Assembly: GCF_030269925.1 (NCBI RefSeq)
Contig: NC_085124.1
Span: forward strand, 5,766,001-5,830,000
Length of the DNA: 64,000 nucleotides
Direction of reading: 5' to 3'
From: Bombyx mori
Lineage: Eukaryota > Arthropoda > Insecta > Lepidoptera > Bombycidae
Shown in pieces: positions 1 to 10,617 of this stretch (positions are counted from its first letter, which is position 1; every line of letters starts with the position of its first letter). The translations under genes were made by a program, and so were the position numbers. The notes below the pieces were generated by a model. It did not search any database. It was not told the DNA's origin and worked only from the letters and a program-made list of their open reading frames with translations.

Positions 1-1
1 G

Positions 2-763
2 TGCCCGGTCTTTCGCAGAAGGGCAAGGATGATGGGAGTCACCATTCCCCCTCCGGTACCTCGGGCCCCACGGGCCGAATTGCATCCAGCTCCGGTACTC
101 CCGTCCTCATCTCAAGCTCCTAAGGGGAAGGGGAAAGGGAAAGGGAAATCCTCCCAGCCCCAACCCCCTCCCCAGTCCTTGATCATCCACCCAGCCGTTG
201 TGGTAGAGGCCAAGCCGTCAGCGGCAACGCTGATGGCAGAAGCCAATACTCCGCGGCAGGGTCCTAAACCTCAACCTGCCCCCCGCAGTACTGTCGCTGC
301 CAGTCTATCACAGCCAGTAAAACAAAACCAAAAGGCCCTAAAAAATAAATTAAAGAACAGGAAGAAAAAAGAAAGAAGAAAGCTCCAAAAACAATTACTT
401 GTAGCTGAAGCCCTCCCTCTATCTGAAACAATTGCACCAAATTCTACGACTATGGAGGTCGATATTAATCCTTCCCAAACGATCGAGAACCAAGCCAACG
501 ATCCATTGCCTGAGCCTGGGGAAATTTTGCCTCAGACCCAACCGGATACATCTCAGCCCCCTCTTCCCCCCCGCCCTCAGCGCGAGCGGCGCAGCGGTCG
601 GCAGGCCTCACAACCTGCCGGCTTTGCTGCATGGCTCCTCGCGCTCTGGGAGAAATTGTCCGAGGTGGTCTCCGGAGTGATCCGTGAGATCGCCTCGGGA
701 GCCAGCCCTTTCGGGGCTCTCTTGTCGGGGTTCTACCGAATGATTGCGCGGTTCAATGGCTAG
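2..763 (+). CDS. LINE ORF1 (gag-like), C-terminal part
   Basis: The frame is open from base 2, so the start lies upstream of the window; the first in-window ATG is at 29. The visible part is rich in Pro and Gln, with a Lys-Gly repeat at about 40-56 and a strongly basic stretch (KNKLKNRKKKERRKLQKQ), then an acidic and proline-rich segment and a hydrophobic C-terminus. The CCHC knuckles expected in a jockey gag are not in the visible part and may lie further upstream. The stop at 761-763 overlaps the ATG of ORF2 by 8 bases. By family knowledge such proteins bind the element RNA and form the ribonucleoprotein. Assignment rests mainly on position before ORF2. Confidence 0.7.
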   Translation, partial: CPVFRRRARMMGVTIPPPVPRAPRAELHPAPVLPSSSQAPKGKGKGKGKSSQPQPPPQSLIIHPAVVVEAKPSAATLMAEANTPRQGPKPQPAPRSTVAASLSQPVKQNQKALKNKLKNRKKKERRKLQKQLLVAEALPLSETIAPNSTTMEVDINPSQTIENQANDPLPEPGEILPQTQPDTSQPPLPPRPQRERRSGRQASQPAGFAAWLLALWEKLSEVVSGVIREIASGASPFGALLSGFYRMIARFNG

Positions 764-3482
764 CCAGGAACTGCGCATCATTTATTGGAACCCCGGCGGG
801 TTAAAACCCCGCAAGAACGATCTCTTGGTTCTCGCCCGGGAGTACAACCCTGAGGTTGTGCTCCTGGGCGAGACCAAGCTACGTCCTCGGGATGTGTTCA
901 GGATTCCAAACTACTTCATGTACCGACGTGATGAGGTGAGTCCTGCCGGGATGCCGTTCAGGGGCACTGCGGCACTCGTCAGGCGAGACGTGGTGCATGA
1001 TCTGTTGGACTTGCTGGCCTTCACATCGACAAGGTCGATCGGTGTGAGGATCCACACCTCGGGGGGAGATATGCGGGTTTATGCCGCGTATAGACCCCCG
1101 GGGCCTGATTTCCACCCCGGGGACATAAGACGGGTCCTGAATTGCGACAGCCGCCCAGCTCTGCTGGTCGGGGAACTCAACGCGAAGTACGTCGCGTGGG
1201 GCTCCCGACTGAACTCAGCAGTGGGCAGGCGGCTGTTAGAAGATGCCGATAGGGGTGACTACTCTGTGGTCGGCCCCGACGAACCCACGCACATTCCGAC
1301 CGCCGCGCAACTCCAGCCCGACGTGTTGGATGTGTGCGTTCATAAGGGGCTACGGTGCCCCTTAACTATTGAGGCACTGTACGACTTGGGTACCCCCCAT
1401 CTCCCTATCCTGGTCACACTGGGAATGGGGCTTACCCGGGTTGCGACCTCGCCCCTACGACCGAAGGTCGACTGGGAGCTCTTTAAGAGACGCCTAGTCG
1501 ACCTTCCCGTAATTCAGGACCCCAACACCCCTGAGGGTGTCGACGACGCGGCAGTCCACCTTGTCGACTCCATCAGGGGAGCGATCGACCAGGCGACGAC
1601 TCTTGTGCCCAGCGGCGGGCCCAGAGGTATACTCCCGGCCCATCTGAAAGTGATTATTCGCCGGAAGAGGGGCCTGAGGAGGCTCTGGGCGACAACTCGT
1701 TGTCCCAGGATTAAGCGCGAGCTTAATGAGCTGGAAGCGGAGTTGGCGGCAAAGATTAGCTCCTATCGGGGCTATGCGTGGGAGGAACGGATCGAGGAGG
1801 CCCGTGAGGACCCCTCGTCCGTGTCCCTCCACCGACTTTGTCGTCAGCCCTCAAATCGGCCTGCCCCGACTTGTCCACTTGTGGACGAGAGGGGCAACCG
1901 ATGCTTCTCGGCTCAGGCCCGCGCCGATGTCCTGGCCGTAATGCTGGAGCGGCAGTTCGCTCCAAATGACTCTGCACCCTCAGAGGCCGCATTCCACCAA
2001 TCGGTGGAAGAGAGCGTAGCAAGCCTACTCTCCTCCCCGGTGCCACCGTTGGGAGATGGTGATTTCATCACTCCCAGTGAATTGCGCCTCTCCATCAAGC
2101 GAATGAAGAGGCGCAAGGCGCCGGGCGAGGACGGTATTCCCTCCCTCGCATTTTTCCACTTCCCCGAAACGGTCGTGTCATTCATGACACGACTGTTCAA
2201 TTCCATTCTGTCCACAGGACACTTCCCGGGAACTTGGAAATTGGGCAAGGTTATTGCCCTGCCCAAACCCGGCAAGGATAGGAGAAATCCCTCCAGTTAT
2301 CGTCCGATCACTCTGCTGTCGCATATGGGCAAGTTGTTCGAGCGGCTGTTGCTGAGAAGGGTGTCGCCGCACATCCTTCTCAGACCCGAACAATTCGGGT
2401 TTCGCAGCGGTCACTCGACAACGCTGCAATTGGTCCGCGTTATGCACCACTTGGCGGATCGGTCCAACGCGCGCCAGTACACGGCCGCAGTCTTTCTCGA
2501 TATCGAGAAGGCCTTCGACCGTGTCTGGCATGCGGGACTGATCTACAAGCTGTTGCAGAACACGGACCTCCAGCACGCCTATGTGCGACTGCTGGGGTCG
2601 TACCTGGAGGGAAGATCCTTCCTTGTCGCGGTCGAGGGCGCCAAGTCGTCGGTGCGCCCAGTCACGGCCGGAGTTCCTCAGGGGAGTGTCCTGGCACCAC
2701 TCCTCTACGCTCTCTATACCAACGACATTCCCACGCTTGAGGGCAACCTCCAAGCGTGGGAAGCCGACGTGAAGTTGGCGCTGTTTGCCGACGACAGCGC
2801 CTACTTCGCGTCATCCAACTTTCCCTCTGCGGCCATTTCGAGGATGCAGAGGCTATTGGACTTACTGCCCCAGTGGCTGGACCGATGGAGGGTCGCGGTC
2901 AACGTGGGGAAGACCGCGGCTATTCTCTTCGGTCCGGTCCGCACAACAGTCGTCCCGGGACAGCTCAGTCTCCGTGACGCTAATGTCGAGTTTAGATCCA
3001 GCGTCCGGTACTTGGGGGTCGATATCGATCGGAGTTTGAGGATGACCGCCCACGCCAACAAGGCGCTGGCGGCCGCTCGCTACGCGAGATCCCTCCTCCG
3101 GCCGGTGTTGGCCTCCAGGTTGCCGGTCAGGACTAAGCTCGGCATTTATAAGACGTATGTCCGTTCCCGTATCACGTACGCAGCTGCGGCCTGGTATCAC
3201 CTCATCCCGCAGGTCATGCGGGTGAAGTTACAGGCCCAGCAGAATCTGGCTCTTCGCACGATAGTAGGAGCAGGGCGATACGTCAGAAATGCCGTAATCG
3301 CCCGGGATCTGGATGTGGAGTCGCTCGAGGAGTTCATCCGGAGGCTAGCTCGTAATCTTTACGAGCGGGCTGACGGTGGACCCCACGAGCATCTCCACAA
3401 TTTAGCTCCCTTGCACGCCAGACCACCTGATGGTCGGGCGCTACCAAGGGAGCTACTGGAACCCCCTTCTATGGTAAGATAG
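756..3482 (+). CDS. LINE ORF2: endonuclease + reverse transcriptase
   Basis: I chose the ATG at 756 over an in-frame TTG at 744 because it overlaps the ORF1 stop (ATGGCTAG), a usual LINE layout. The product is 908 residues. An exonuclease-endonuclease-phosphatase type endonuclease fills about residues 1-225 and a reverse transcriptase about 430-720. RT motifs seen are KAPGEDGIP, SYRPITLLS, FLDIEKAFDRVWH, AGVPQGSVLAPLLY and the catalytic FADDSAYF near residue 677. The endonuclease looks impaired: the usual GDxN reads GELN (E at about 140), and the usual SDH near residue 215 reads TPH. The frame is otherwise open with no stops, so either the loss is recent or the family tolerates these changes. 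Confidence 0.9.
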   Translation: MASQELRIIYWNPGGLKPRKNDLLVLAREYNPEVVLLGETKLRPRDVFRIPNYFMYRRDEVSPAGMPFRGTAALVRRDVVHDLLDLLAFTSTRSIGVRIHTSGGDMRVYAAYRPPGPDFHPGDIRRVLNCDSRPALLVGELNAKYVAWGSRLNSAVGRRLLEDADRGDYSVVGPDEPTHIPTAAQLQPDVLDVCVHKGLRCPLTIEALYDLGTPHLPILVTLGMGLTRVATSPLRPKVDWELFKRRLVDLPVIQDPNTPEGVDDAAVHLVDSIRGAIDQATTLVPSGGPRGILPAHLKVIIRRKRGLRRLWATTRCPRIKRELNELEAELAAKISSYRGYAWEERIEEAREDPSSVSLHRLCRQPSNRPAPTCPLVDERGNRCFSAQARADVLAVMLERQFAPNDSAPSEAAFHQSVEESVASLLSSPVPPLGDGDFITPSELRLSIKRMKRRKAPGEDGIPSLAFFHFPETVVSFMTRLFNSILSTGHFPGTWKLGKVIALPKPGKDRRNPSSYRPITLLSHMGKLFERLLLRRVSPHILLRPEQFGFRSGHSTTLQLVRVMHHLADRSNARQYTAAVFLDIEKAFDRVWHAGLIYKLLQNTDLQHAYVRLLGSYLEGRSFLVAVEGAKSSVRPVTAGVPQGSVLAPLLYALYTNDIPTLEGNLQAWEADVKLALFADDSAYFASSNFPSAAISRMQRLLDLLPQWLDRWRVAVNVGKTAAILFGPVRTTVVPGQLSLRDANVEFRSSVRYLGVDIDRSLRMTAHANKALAAARYARSLLRPVLASRLPVRTKLGIYKTYVRSRITYAAAAWYHLIPQVMRVKLQAQQNLALRTIVGAGRYVRNAVIARDLDVESLEEFIRRLARNLYERADGGPHEHLHNLAPLHARPPDGRALPRELLEPPSMVR

Positions 3483-3881
3483 TCGGCTTAACCGGAGTGA
3501 TATGGGAGTGCTCATAATGAGTGCCCCCATGGGACTGAGCTGTCCACACTCGTCATTTCCCCCCACATCGTTGGGGTGCCCCCCTTATGGGGACCCATTT
3601 CACACCCCCGTTGGGTGGACCACTCCCCCTTATGGGGAGTGATTATATGTCGGTCCCTCCCCGCGACGGTCTTCCCCTTCTGGGGAGCCCTTAGCGGGTG
3701 AGCGCCAAACTAGTGTCGCCGCCCCTCCTCTGGTTTGTAGAGGTGGGGCCGCGGCATGGGGCCGGTGGCGGGCCCCACGGTTGCTGACTGTTGTCCCTGT
3801 ATTGTATATAGTAGTTGTAATTAGGTTAGTTAGTTTAGTTAGTTTTGTAATTAGTGGTAAGAAGAAAAGGAAAGAAAAGGG

Positions 3882-3914
<33 letters not shown>

Positions 3915-4095
3915 GTGGGGTTTGCCCCGAGGCCCGTTCCGTGCCCGACCGTTCCGTACGACGACCCTTCTTCTCTCTGGAAAGTAGAAGTACAGAAAGG
4001 AAAAAATTGAATCTTCGTATGCAAAACATGATAATCTCCTGACCGATGTGTTTATAATATATTCTAGCCCCAAACGAGTGCGATTGACGCTAAGC
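3483..4095 (+). other. LINE 3' UTR and following spacer
   Basis: The 3' UTR to about 3880 is GC-rich with repeated short pieces of the kind 'cccttatggggac'. It ends in a purine-rich stretch and about 30 A. After the poly-A, 3911-4095 contains a GC-rich segment and then AT-rich DNA with no feature I recognise. Confidence 0.6.
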
Positions 4096-4534
4096 TTTTT
4101 TTTTTATTGCTTCGGTGGGTGGACGAGCTCACAGCCCACCTGGTGTTAAGTGGTTACCGGAGCCCATAGACATCCACAACGTAAATGCGCCACCCACCTT
4201 GAGTTATAAGTTCTAATGTCTCAAGTATAGTTACAACGGCTGCCCCACCCTTCAAACCGAAACGCATTACTGCTTCACGGCAGAAATAGGCAGGGTGCCC
4301 ATCCGCGCGGACTCACCAGAGGTCCTAACACCAGTAATTACACAAATTATAATTTTGCGGGTTTGATTTTTATTACACGATGCTATTCCTTCACCGTGGA
4401 AGTCAATCGTGAACCTTTTGTTGAGTAAGTATTTCATTAGAAAAATTGGTACCCGCCTGAGATTCGAACACCGGTGCATCGCTCAACACGAATGCACCGG
4501 ACGTCTTATCCGTTAGGCCACGACGACTTCGAAA
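4096..4534 (-). mobile_element. Bm1: Bm1 SINE, full length
   Basis: Read on the minus strand, this copy has a tRNA-like head at its right end (box A-like tggcctaacgg, box B-like ggtgttcgaatc), the Bm1 body and a poly-A tail seen as poly-T at 4096. Bm1 is a Pol III-type SINE of Bombyx that relies on LINE enzymes to move. Small deletions occur in the body relative to other copies here. Confidence 0.9.
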
Positions 4535-4862
4535 GCGTTCTCAAATATTCAACATTGATGATATTAGAGCTGTGCCCAAATGCACCGGTTACTATTATTG
4601 ACAACTAACATCATACTTTTTTTTTTTTCGAATGCGCTCGATTTCTTTTTCTATAACTAAGACGGGTCAGTACTTCTATTTGTCATCGTTACATTCGAAA
4701 TCGAGGAAAATTGTATTTATTTATTAGCTTACCTTTTCGATAATTTATAAAATTGGTCTTTTCGTTTTCAATTGTGGTCTAGTTTCGGAGATCCGCACAA
4801 CGAAGCGTGTAAATTACGTCGATTTGTTTATGGTCAAAGGAACCGAGCAAATTGGTTGATTA
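4535..4862. other. Unassigned AT-rich spacer
   Basis: No gene or recognisable repeat seen apart from short poly-T runs. Confidence 0.5.
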
Positions 4863-4873
4863 GATAAAGTAGT

Positions 4874-5096
4874 ATTTTTTTTCTACCTAAGCTGATAGCC
4901 CTGAGAGGCTATTTCAGCGTAACCTTAACTAGTAGGTGAGCTTACGGGGCTCAAACCTGACGACGTTGCTAACACGAACCCTAGCAAGAGCCGTGCTTCG
5001 CAGAATCTACTACCGGATCGGAAATGCTACCCACTGAGAAGATCCGGCGAGAAACTCAGTGGGCTGTGTCTGTGGGTTAATTTACAACGATGACCG
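4874..5096 (-). mobile_element. LINE-B 3' end, 5'-truncated
   Basis: This is the 3' tail of the jockey-like family whose RT lies at 37.6-38.6 kb, with poly-T at the left. It is flanked by an 11-bp target-site duplication, gataaagtagt, at 4863-4873 and 5097-5107, which marks an LINE-style insertion truncated at about 220 bp. Confidence 0.85.
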
Positions 5097-5107
5097 GATA
5101 AAGTAGT

Positions 5108-5337
5108 GCCGTATTATGCAAAATACTATCTGAAACATTAACACGTACGTCGAGGAAATTTTTTAGACGATCACGAAATTAATAATTAAATGAACTAGAA
5201 GCGTTCATGCGCCGTGTTTTGAAAGTTATAAAGTTGTATCTATACAATTATTATTGTGGTTGAAATTTCAGGGAAGGTTTGCATTGTTATGTGATTTCTA
5301 CGGAGTAGCTACACAAGTCAATTGAAACTTTGACCTT
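5108..5337. other. Unassigned AT-rich spacer
   Basis: Nothing recognised. Confidence 0.5.
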
Positions 5338-5725
5338 CTGGTGCTTTTAGCTTCTAAAGCACTAGTCACCGTCCTCGTCAAACTGGTCGATTACGGAGAA
5401 GAGTTCGACGAGCGAACTAGCCCATAGACACAGCCCACTGAGTTTCCCGCCGGATAATCTAAGTGAATCGCGATTCTGATTCGGTAGTAGGTTCTGCGAA
5501 GCACTGCTCCTGCTAGGACTAGTGTTAGCAAATTCTTTCAGGTTGAACCCGCCAACTCACCTACCCGGAATTGCGATCCCGATCCGGCGGTAGATTCTGC
5601 GAAGCACTGCTCCCGCTAGGGGTAGTGTGAGCAAATTCTCTCAGGTTGAGCTTCCTCGCCTAACCGTCCGGGCGTAGCTGGAATAGTCTTCTAGGCTACC
5701 AGCCTATAGGTAGGGAAAAACTAAT
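5338..5725 (+). mobile_element. LINE-B 3' end, degraded
   Basis: The stretch resembles the LINE-B tail (cacagcccactgagttt, then the segment ending in gcgaagcactgctc), but with many substitutions. The piece around 'gattccgatccggtagtagattctg' occurs twice, at about 5470-5510 and 5570-5610, so it includes an internal duplication. It is an old copy. Confidence 0.7.
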
Positions 5726-6510
5726 TGACCTTCTCAAGATCAGTGGCGGCGTTCACGTTGTCAATGTACATCGGAAACCAGCAAACACCAGGTGGGTCGT
5801 AAATTAGTACATTGATCTAAACAGCATCCTGAAGGCATTAACAGACCATTATGACTGTCGGTACTTGAACCATTGTACCATGGTTCACTTGCGGACTAAA
5901 TAATAATAATAATAATAATGGTTGGTTCGAAGTAAGTATCACTTGAATGGAATATTTGAAATGTATTCAACTGATAATTATTTTTAATAAATGTATATTT
6001 TTTAATAGATTGGTTTTGTTAATTTTAATTATGTTTCAATGATACTATGTACACATATGGACTTGTTGTTGTCTGAAATAAAATAAATCATTCATTCCTT
6101 CATTCATTCATTCATAAACAATTATTAACTTCTCACGTTCAAGAAATAGGTGAACAAAAGTATTTACAGAATCGGAAGAAGCCTCCAGCGAATTTATAAA
6201 TGTTGCCAGACAACTTTCACTTGGTCACTCTGGATATATATCCATTTAAGATACCTTTGTTTTCATTCTTACACGACAATAATCATAAAGAATATAAAGC
6301 GTAATCGACTGTTTAAAAAATCTTTTTTTTGGGTAATAACTACTAAGGCTTAAATAGCAAACCGAATTATCGATTAAATTTCATCTTGTTTTTCTCCTTT
6401 TGATACTGTTATATTAGAGCGAAGTTATATAACTATTGTATAACTATCCGTCCTAGGTGCCTGAGAAAATTATCAAATTAGTTGCACTTGTTGAAGTCGG
6501 TGAAAAAAAA
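5726..6510. other. AT-rich spacer with microsatellites
   Basis: It holds an (AAT)n run at about 5897-5918 and an (ATTC)n run at about 6093-6117. A very old Bm1-like fragment may lie at about 5750-5800. No gene is seen. Confidence 0.45.
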
Positions 6511-6771
6511 TTTTTTTTTTTTTTTCTTCTCTTTCTTTGATGGGTGGACGATCTCACAGCCCACCTGGTGTTAAGTGGTTACTGGAGCCCATAGACATCT
6601 ACAACGTAAATGCGCCACCCACCTTGAGATATAAGTTCTAAGATTTCACGTATAGTTACAACGGCTGCCCCACCCTTCAAATCGAAGCGCATTACTGCTT
6701 CACCGCAGAAATAGGCAAGGTGGTGGTACCCACCCGTGCGGACTCACAAAAGTACCTACCACCAGTAAATT
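6511..6771 (-). mobile_element. Bm1: Bm1 SINE, head-truncated
   Basis: The body and tail of Bm1 are present, with poly-T at the left; the tRNA-like head is missing. The copy ends at the common truncation point after 'ctaccaccagtaa'. Confidence 0.88.
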
Positions 6772-7258
6772 ACGATGAAAGATTTCGTTGCACAGAAACA
6801 ACCACACGAAGCTAATAAAAGCGTGTCAAAAAAAAGAAACTTAATGTCTCCAGTTTGCAGGCCCATGTTCTTCCTCTAGATAAGAGTTAATTCAATGGTC
6901 GCACCCGTTTAGTAAAGCTCACTCACACATCACGTTAATATCTCGTTAAGATGTCGGCACATTTGGCTTTCAAATATTACCGAATGATGGATGTCATGTT
7001 TTGTTTTTAACATGCCTCGAAAATCCGGCAATGTTAGCAACATCGACTGTTCGTTAAACATTTTTAGCTGTCATAATGCAATAGAGCCAAAACAATAATT
7101 AGCGAGGAATACTTGCGGTTGATTTTCCAATCGTGAGCCCTCTTATATTTTTGTTGATATATTGATACCGTCCCGTTAAATTTAATCCTAAAGTGAACTA
7201 TGAACAGAAACAATTTTGTAAGTGGCAAATGTTTAATTATAGCTTTCGAATAAAACTA
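6772..7258. other. Unassigned AT-rich spacer
   Basis: No coding or repeat signal recognised. The 16-base piece 'aagctaataaaagcgt' near 6810 recurs in similar form near 10480, a sign of a shared unknown repeat. Confidence 0.45.
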
Positions 7259-7677
7259 TCTATATATTAATACGTGAAGCAAAAACTTTGTATCCCTTTT
7301 TACGAAAATTGCGCGGACGGAGGAGTATGAAATTTTCCACACTTATAGAGAATATAGAGAAGAAGTGCACAATGCTAATATTTTTTTAAAAGAATGCATA
7401 AAAGATACATTAAATCAATAAAAAAAACATTACACACACTACATACCATTTATTTTACGCACACACGCATGCATACTGTTTATTGTCAAATTTTTGTTCT
7501 TGACGTCTGTGGTCAAATTGAGAATAGATTAAATATTGTTTGTCTTTGTTAATATTTTTTATAGTGTAGTCTTGGCGAAATTTCTGATCATAGAAGTATA
7601 AATTACAATCATAATAGTGTACAAACTTACAATTCCAATTAATTATAGTCGATTTTCGACTACTGCGGGACCTCTAG
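7259..7677 (+). mobile_element. Non-autonomous Helitron, family HelA
   Basis: The 419-bp element starts with TC (tctatatattaatacg) and ends with CTAG. It is preceded by A and followed by T, the expected Helitron insertion between A and T without target duplication. A hairpin (agtcgattttcgact) lies about 15 bases before the 3' end, as Helitron termini require. A second copy with the same ends is at 39007-39415. There is no Rep/helicase coding. Confidence 0.82.
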
Positions 7678-8138
7678 TTTTAAATTAAGACGCCGCGCCA
7701 TTTTTTGCGGTAGAGGCTCACTGAATAGGTGTAATAATATAATTGGTGCATAATTGTTACTGATCGATATTATATCATCAATATTCTGATTCAAATCAAT
7801 TAACGTGAAGTTTCTGAATAGTTGAGAGTTGTATATCGTGAAAATTAAACTGTAATTACCTAGGCGATATGTCAAAAAGTTTGTAATTTTGGAATGGAAG
7901 CAAAAAATGTATGTAGATAATTTAAATAGTTGAAAACAAAAAAGTTACGGATTACACGACGCACGTTCGCGGTTTATGTAATTTTAATGATACAGTAATC
8001 ATCGCGTTATTTTCAAATCATGATTTGTGACGGGAAATGTTGCTTCGCGGTGGCAGAGACTGCTGCCTTTATAATATTAAACGACAACCCTTTATTTTGA
8101 ACTATAAATAAATAAAAAACCCATCAAGAAAATTAAGA
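7678..8138. other. Unassigned AT-rich spacer
   Basis: Nothing recognised. Confidence 0.5.
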
Positions 8139-8381
8139 TTTTTTTTAAAGCTTAGATGAGTGGACGAACTCACAGCCCGATGTTAAGTGGTTATTGGAGC
8201 CCATAGACACCTACAACGCAAATGCGCCACCCACCTTGAGATATAAGTTCTGTGGTGTCAGTACAGTTGCAACGGCTGCCCCACCCTTCAAACCGCAACG
8301 CATTACTGCTTCGCAGCAGAAATAGGCGGGGTGGTGTTACCTACCCGTACGGACTCAGAAGAAGTCCTACCACCACTAAAA
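8139..8381 (-). mobile_element. Bm1: Bm1 SINE, head-truncated
   Basis: The Bm1 body is present on the minus strand with an 8-base deletion where 'acctggtg' is expected. The tRNA-like head is missing. Confidence 0.87.
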
Positions 8382-8930
8382 AACCAATAACCAGAATAAG
8401 AAAAAATATCTTGTCACCCGACTATCTAACTATCAACACATGAGCACACATAAAGTTTCTTGTTACTGATTGACTGAGTGATTCATCAACCAGACCAAAC
8501 TGACGGATAAACGAAATTGAACATATGTCTGCGTATTCCTATATAGGAAAGGCAAACCCTACGAAAGCTTCTTGATATCCCACGTCTTTAACGGAAAACT
8601 TGAAAGGGAAAAAGTTTATGATCTATGGAAGATAATATTGTTCTTCCAAATTAATGACTTTTATTAAAACAAGGAATATTTTTATAATATATTATTTTAA
8701 TGTTTTCCCATATTTGGTAACGTTTAGGGAAGAAAACTTATTGGTTTATGATTTATTGTCTTATCCTAAAACTTTGTATTTTTTGCCTACATACAACTGG
8801 CCTTCTTTCTCTGTTACTATAATTTTTTGGAGTTTACTCCTTTAGAATCGATTTACATATATAGGCCCGGGGTATGAAAATTATGGGGACCAAAATCGTA
8901 CTAGCATGTCACACGAAATGCGTTATGCGC
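8382..8930. other. Unassigned AT-rich spacer
   Basis: No feature recognised; a 63-codon open frame at 8654-8842 has the composition of random AT-rich DNA. Confidence 0.45.
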
Positions 8931-9060
8931 CTGATTGGCTCCTGATTGCGTGATGCGTGCGCGCGCCAATCAGGAGCCAACGCGCGGCCGCGTTATCGCA
9001 GGTGACGCCGGGCTGCTGCGCCGGCAGTCCGCCACAAAGCCTCGTACTGATCGCGCGTTT
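8931..9060. promoter_or_regulatory. GC-rich island with CCAAT-type hairpin
   Basis: Within AT-rich DNA lies a GC-rich block with perfect 14-base arms, TTGGCTCCTGATTG at 8935-8948 and its complement at 8967-8980, around a GC-rich loop. Each arm contains an inverted or direct CCAAT core. This resembles a promoter or LTR-like regulatory block, but no linked transcript or coding sequence can be seen, so function is inference. Confidence 0.35.
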
Positions 9061-9233
9061 CTCTCATTATTGTATTTTCATATATTTGTTAGTCGTTTGT
9101 TTTGTGTCTCGTTAATTTGTTAATAATCTGTAGTGTATCGTGTTGTCGTAATATAGAACTATTTCTCGTATTGTTTCGTTTAATTTTTTATATCCAGTAA
9201 ACTCCAGTCGTGCGTCGGAGCGGACACACACAC

Positions 9234-9485
9234 TTTTTTTTATTTTTATTGCCTAGGTGTGTGGACGATCTCACAGCCCACCTGGTGTTAAGTGGTTACT
9301 GGAACCCATAGACATCTACAATGTAAATGCGCCACACACCTTGAGATATAAGTTCTAAGGTCTCAGTATAGTTACAACGGCTGCCCCACCCTTCAAACTG
9401 AAACGCATTACTGTTTCACGGCAGAAATAGGCGGGGCGGTGGTACCTACCCGTGCGGACTCACAAGAGGTCCTACCACCACTAAA
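9234..9485 (-). mobile_element. Bm1: Bm1 SINE, head-truncated
   Basis: The Bm1 body and tail are clear, with poly-T at the left. It directly follows a (CA)4 run and ends at the usual truncation point. Confidence 0.88.
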
Positions 9486-9954
9486 TAAAATGTCTGATTT
9501 GTAAAGATTTAAATTACTGAATTTCACAGGTTATAGTATTCATAGGTGCTTTACGTAACAGGTTGTTTATTTATATGTGTATATTATTTATACATTTATG
9601 TACATATCCTTTTTTACTCTTTGTTATGTTACCTAAGATATGCTTAATTTTTCTAAATTATTAGTACACCGAAATGAAATACCGTTTTAGAAATAAGACC
9701 ACTCACGGTTTACTTAAGTTTTTCTAAGTCGCATTACGGTGCGTTACACGGCTAGACAGATTAATAATTTATATTTTCCGTGTATAAAAGTTGCAGATAA
9801 AGCCAGGTGAAGCAGCCCGTAATAGCTGGTTAGCGCTAAAAGTTACAAGTAAAATGTTTAATTTAACGATATCACGTACACCAGATATCGATATCGACGT
9901 TTGAAAAAAAACACGTACTGATAATATAGAAAAAAGAGGTCAAAGTCATAAATA
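9486..9954. other. Unassigned AT-rich spacer
   Basis: Nothing recognised. Confidence 0.5.
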
Positions 9955-10309
9955 AAATAAACAACAGTTTAAAAAAACTGACAAAATACGCTTTTATAGA
10001 AACACCAACTAAAAAATAGAAAATAAGCTTTAATAAATATGAATTAAAAATAATGTAAGAAAAAATGATTTTATTGTAAAAAAAAGCATGGGGTGCATGG
10101 CATCAGTAGTTATAAATATTTTATGGACAGATATGAGTAGAAGGGCTATTTTGATAATATCCTGAAAAGCACCGCACGCTTTTTTACAATAAAATAGTTT
10201 TTTCTTACACTATTTTTAATTCATATTTATTAAAATTTATTTTCTATTTTTATTTGGATTTTCTATAAAAGCGTATTTTGTTAGTTTTTTTAAACTATTG
10301 TTTATTTTT
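9955..10309. mobile_element. Foldback/MITE with about 140-bp inverted arms
   Basis: Left arm 9955-10096 and right arm about 10169-10309 are imperfect inverted repeats. They share the segments acaaaatacgcttttatag, aataaatatgaattaaaaat and attttattgtaaaaaa. The loop is about 72 bp. Arms this long relative to length fit a foldback-type non-autonomous DNA transposon. No target duplication was made out. Confidence 0.75.
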
Positions 10310-10617
10310 CATTTTTTACTTGCATTAACATTTTTTCAATATTTTTTTCAGGTTTTTTTTTTTATTTGAATTGTCATCGGTCTTTAATAAGTATACCAAA
10401 TTTCGAGTTAATCCGACGTTTTGAAGGGGGTCAAAATCATGTTCAAAGATTCCGTTACAAACATACATACATGCGTCTGAAGCTAATAAAAACGTATTAA
10501 AATAGTACCTTATTATGACAGTCAGGAGTGAAATTTGAGGAACAGCAATGGTCAGCAAGCTCTCATGCAGATTGTGCAGCAATCAATCCGTAGTAAAAAA
10601 ATATGATATCTGAATAT

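Larger units (their letters stand above)
1..3910 (+). mobile_element. Jockey-like non-LTR retrotransposon, 5' end outside window
   Basis: This LINE enters at the left edge of the window. It holds the end of a gag-like ORF1, a complete ORF2 with endonuclease and reverse transcriptase, about 400 bp of 3' UTR and a run of about 30 A at 3881-3910. ORF2 ends soon after the reverse transcriptase without a terminal CCHC finger, which fits the jockey clade rather than the R1 clade. The 5' end is not visible, so a target-site duplication cannot be checked. It is a different family from LINE-A at 54.9 kb: the ORF2 proteins differ throughout. Confidence 0.88.

Noticed and set aside
2178..2753. Minus-strand open frame inside the first LINE
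   Set aside because: Shadow of ORF2 with no recognisable motif.
4480..4534. tRNA gene
   Set aside because: The box A and box B-like words belong to the head of the Bm1 SINE, repeated in other copies; no full tRNA cloverleaf was seen.
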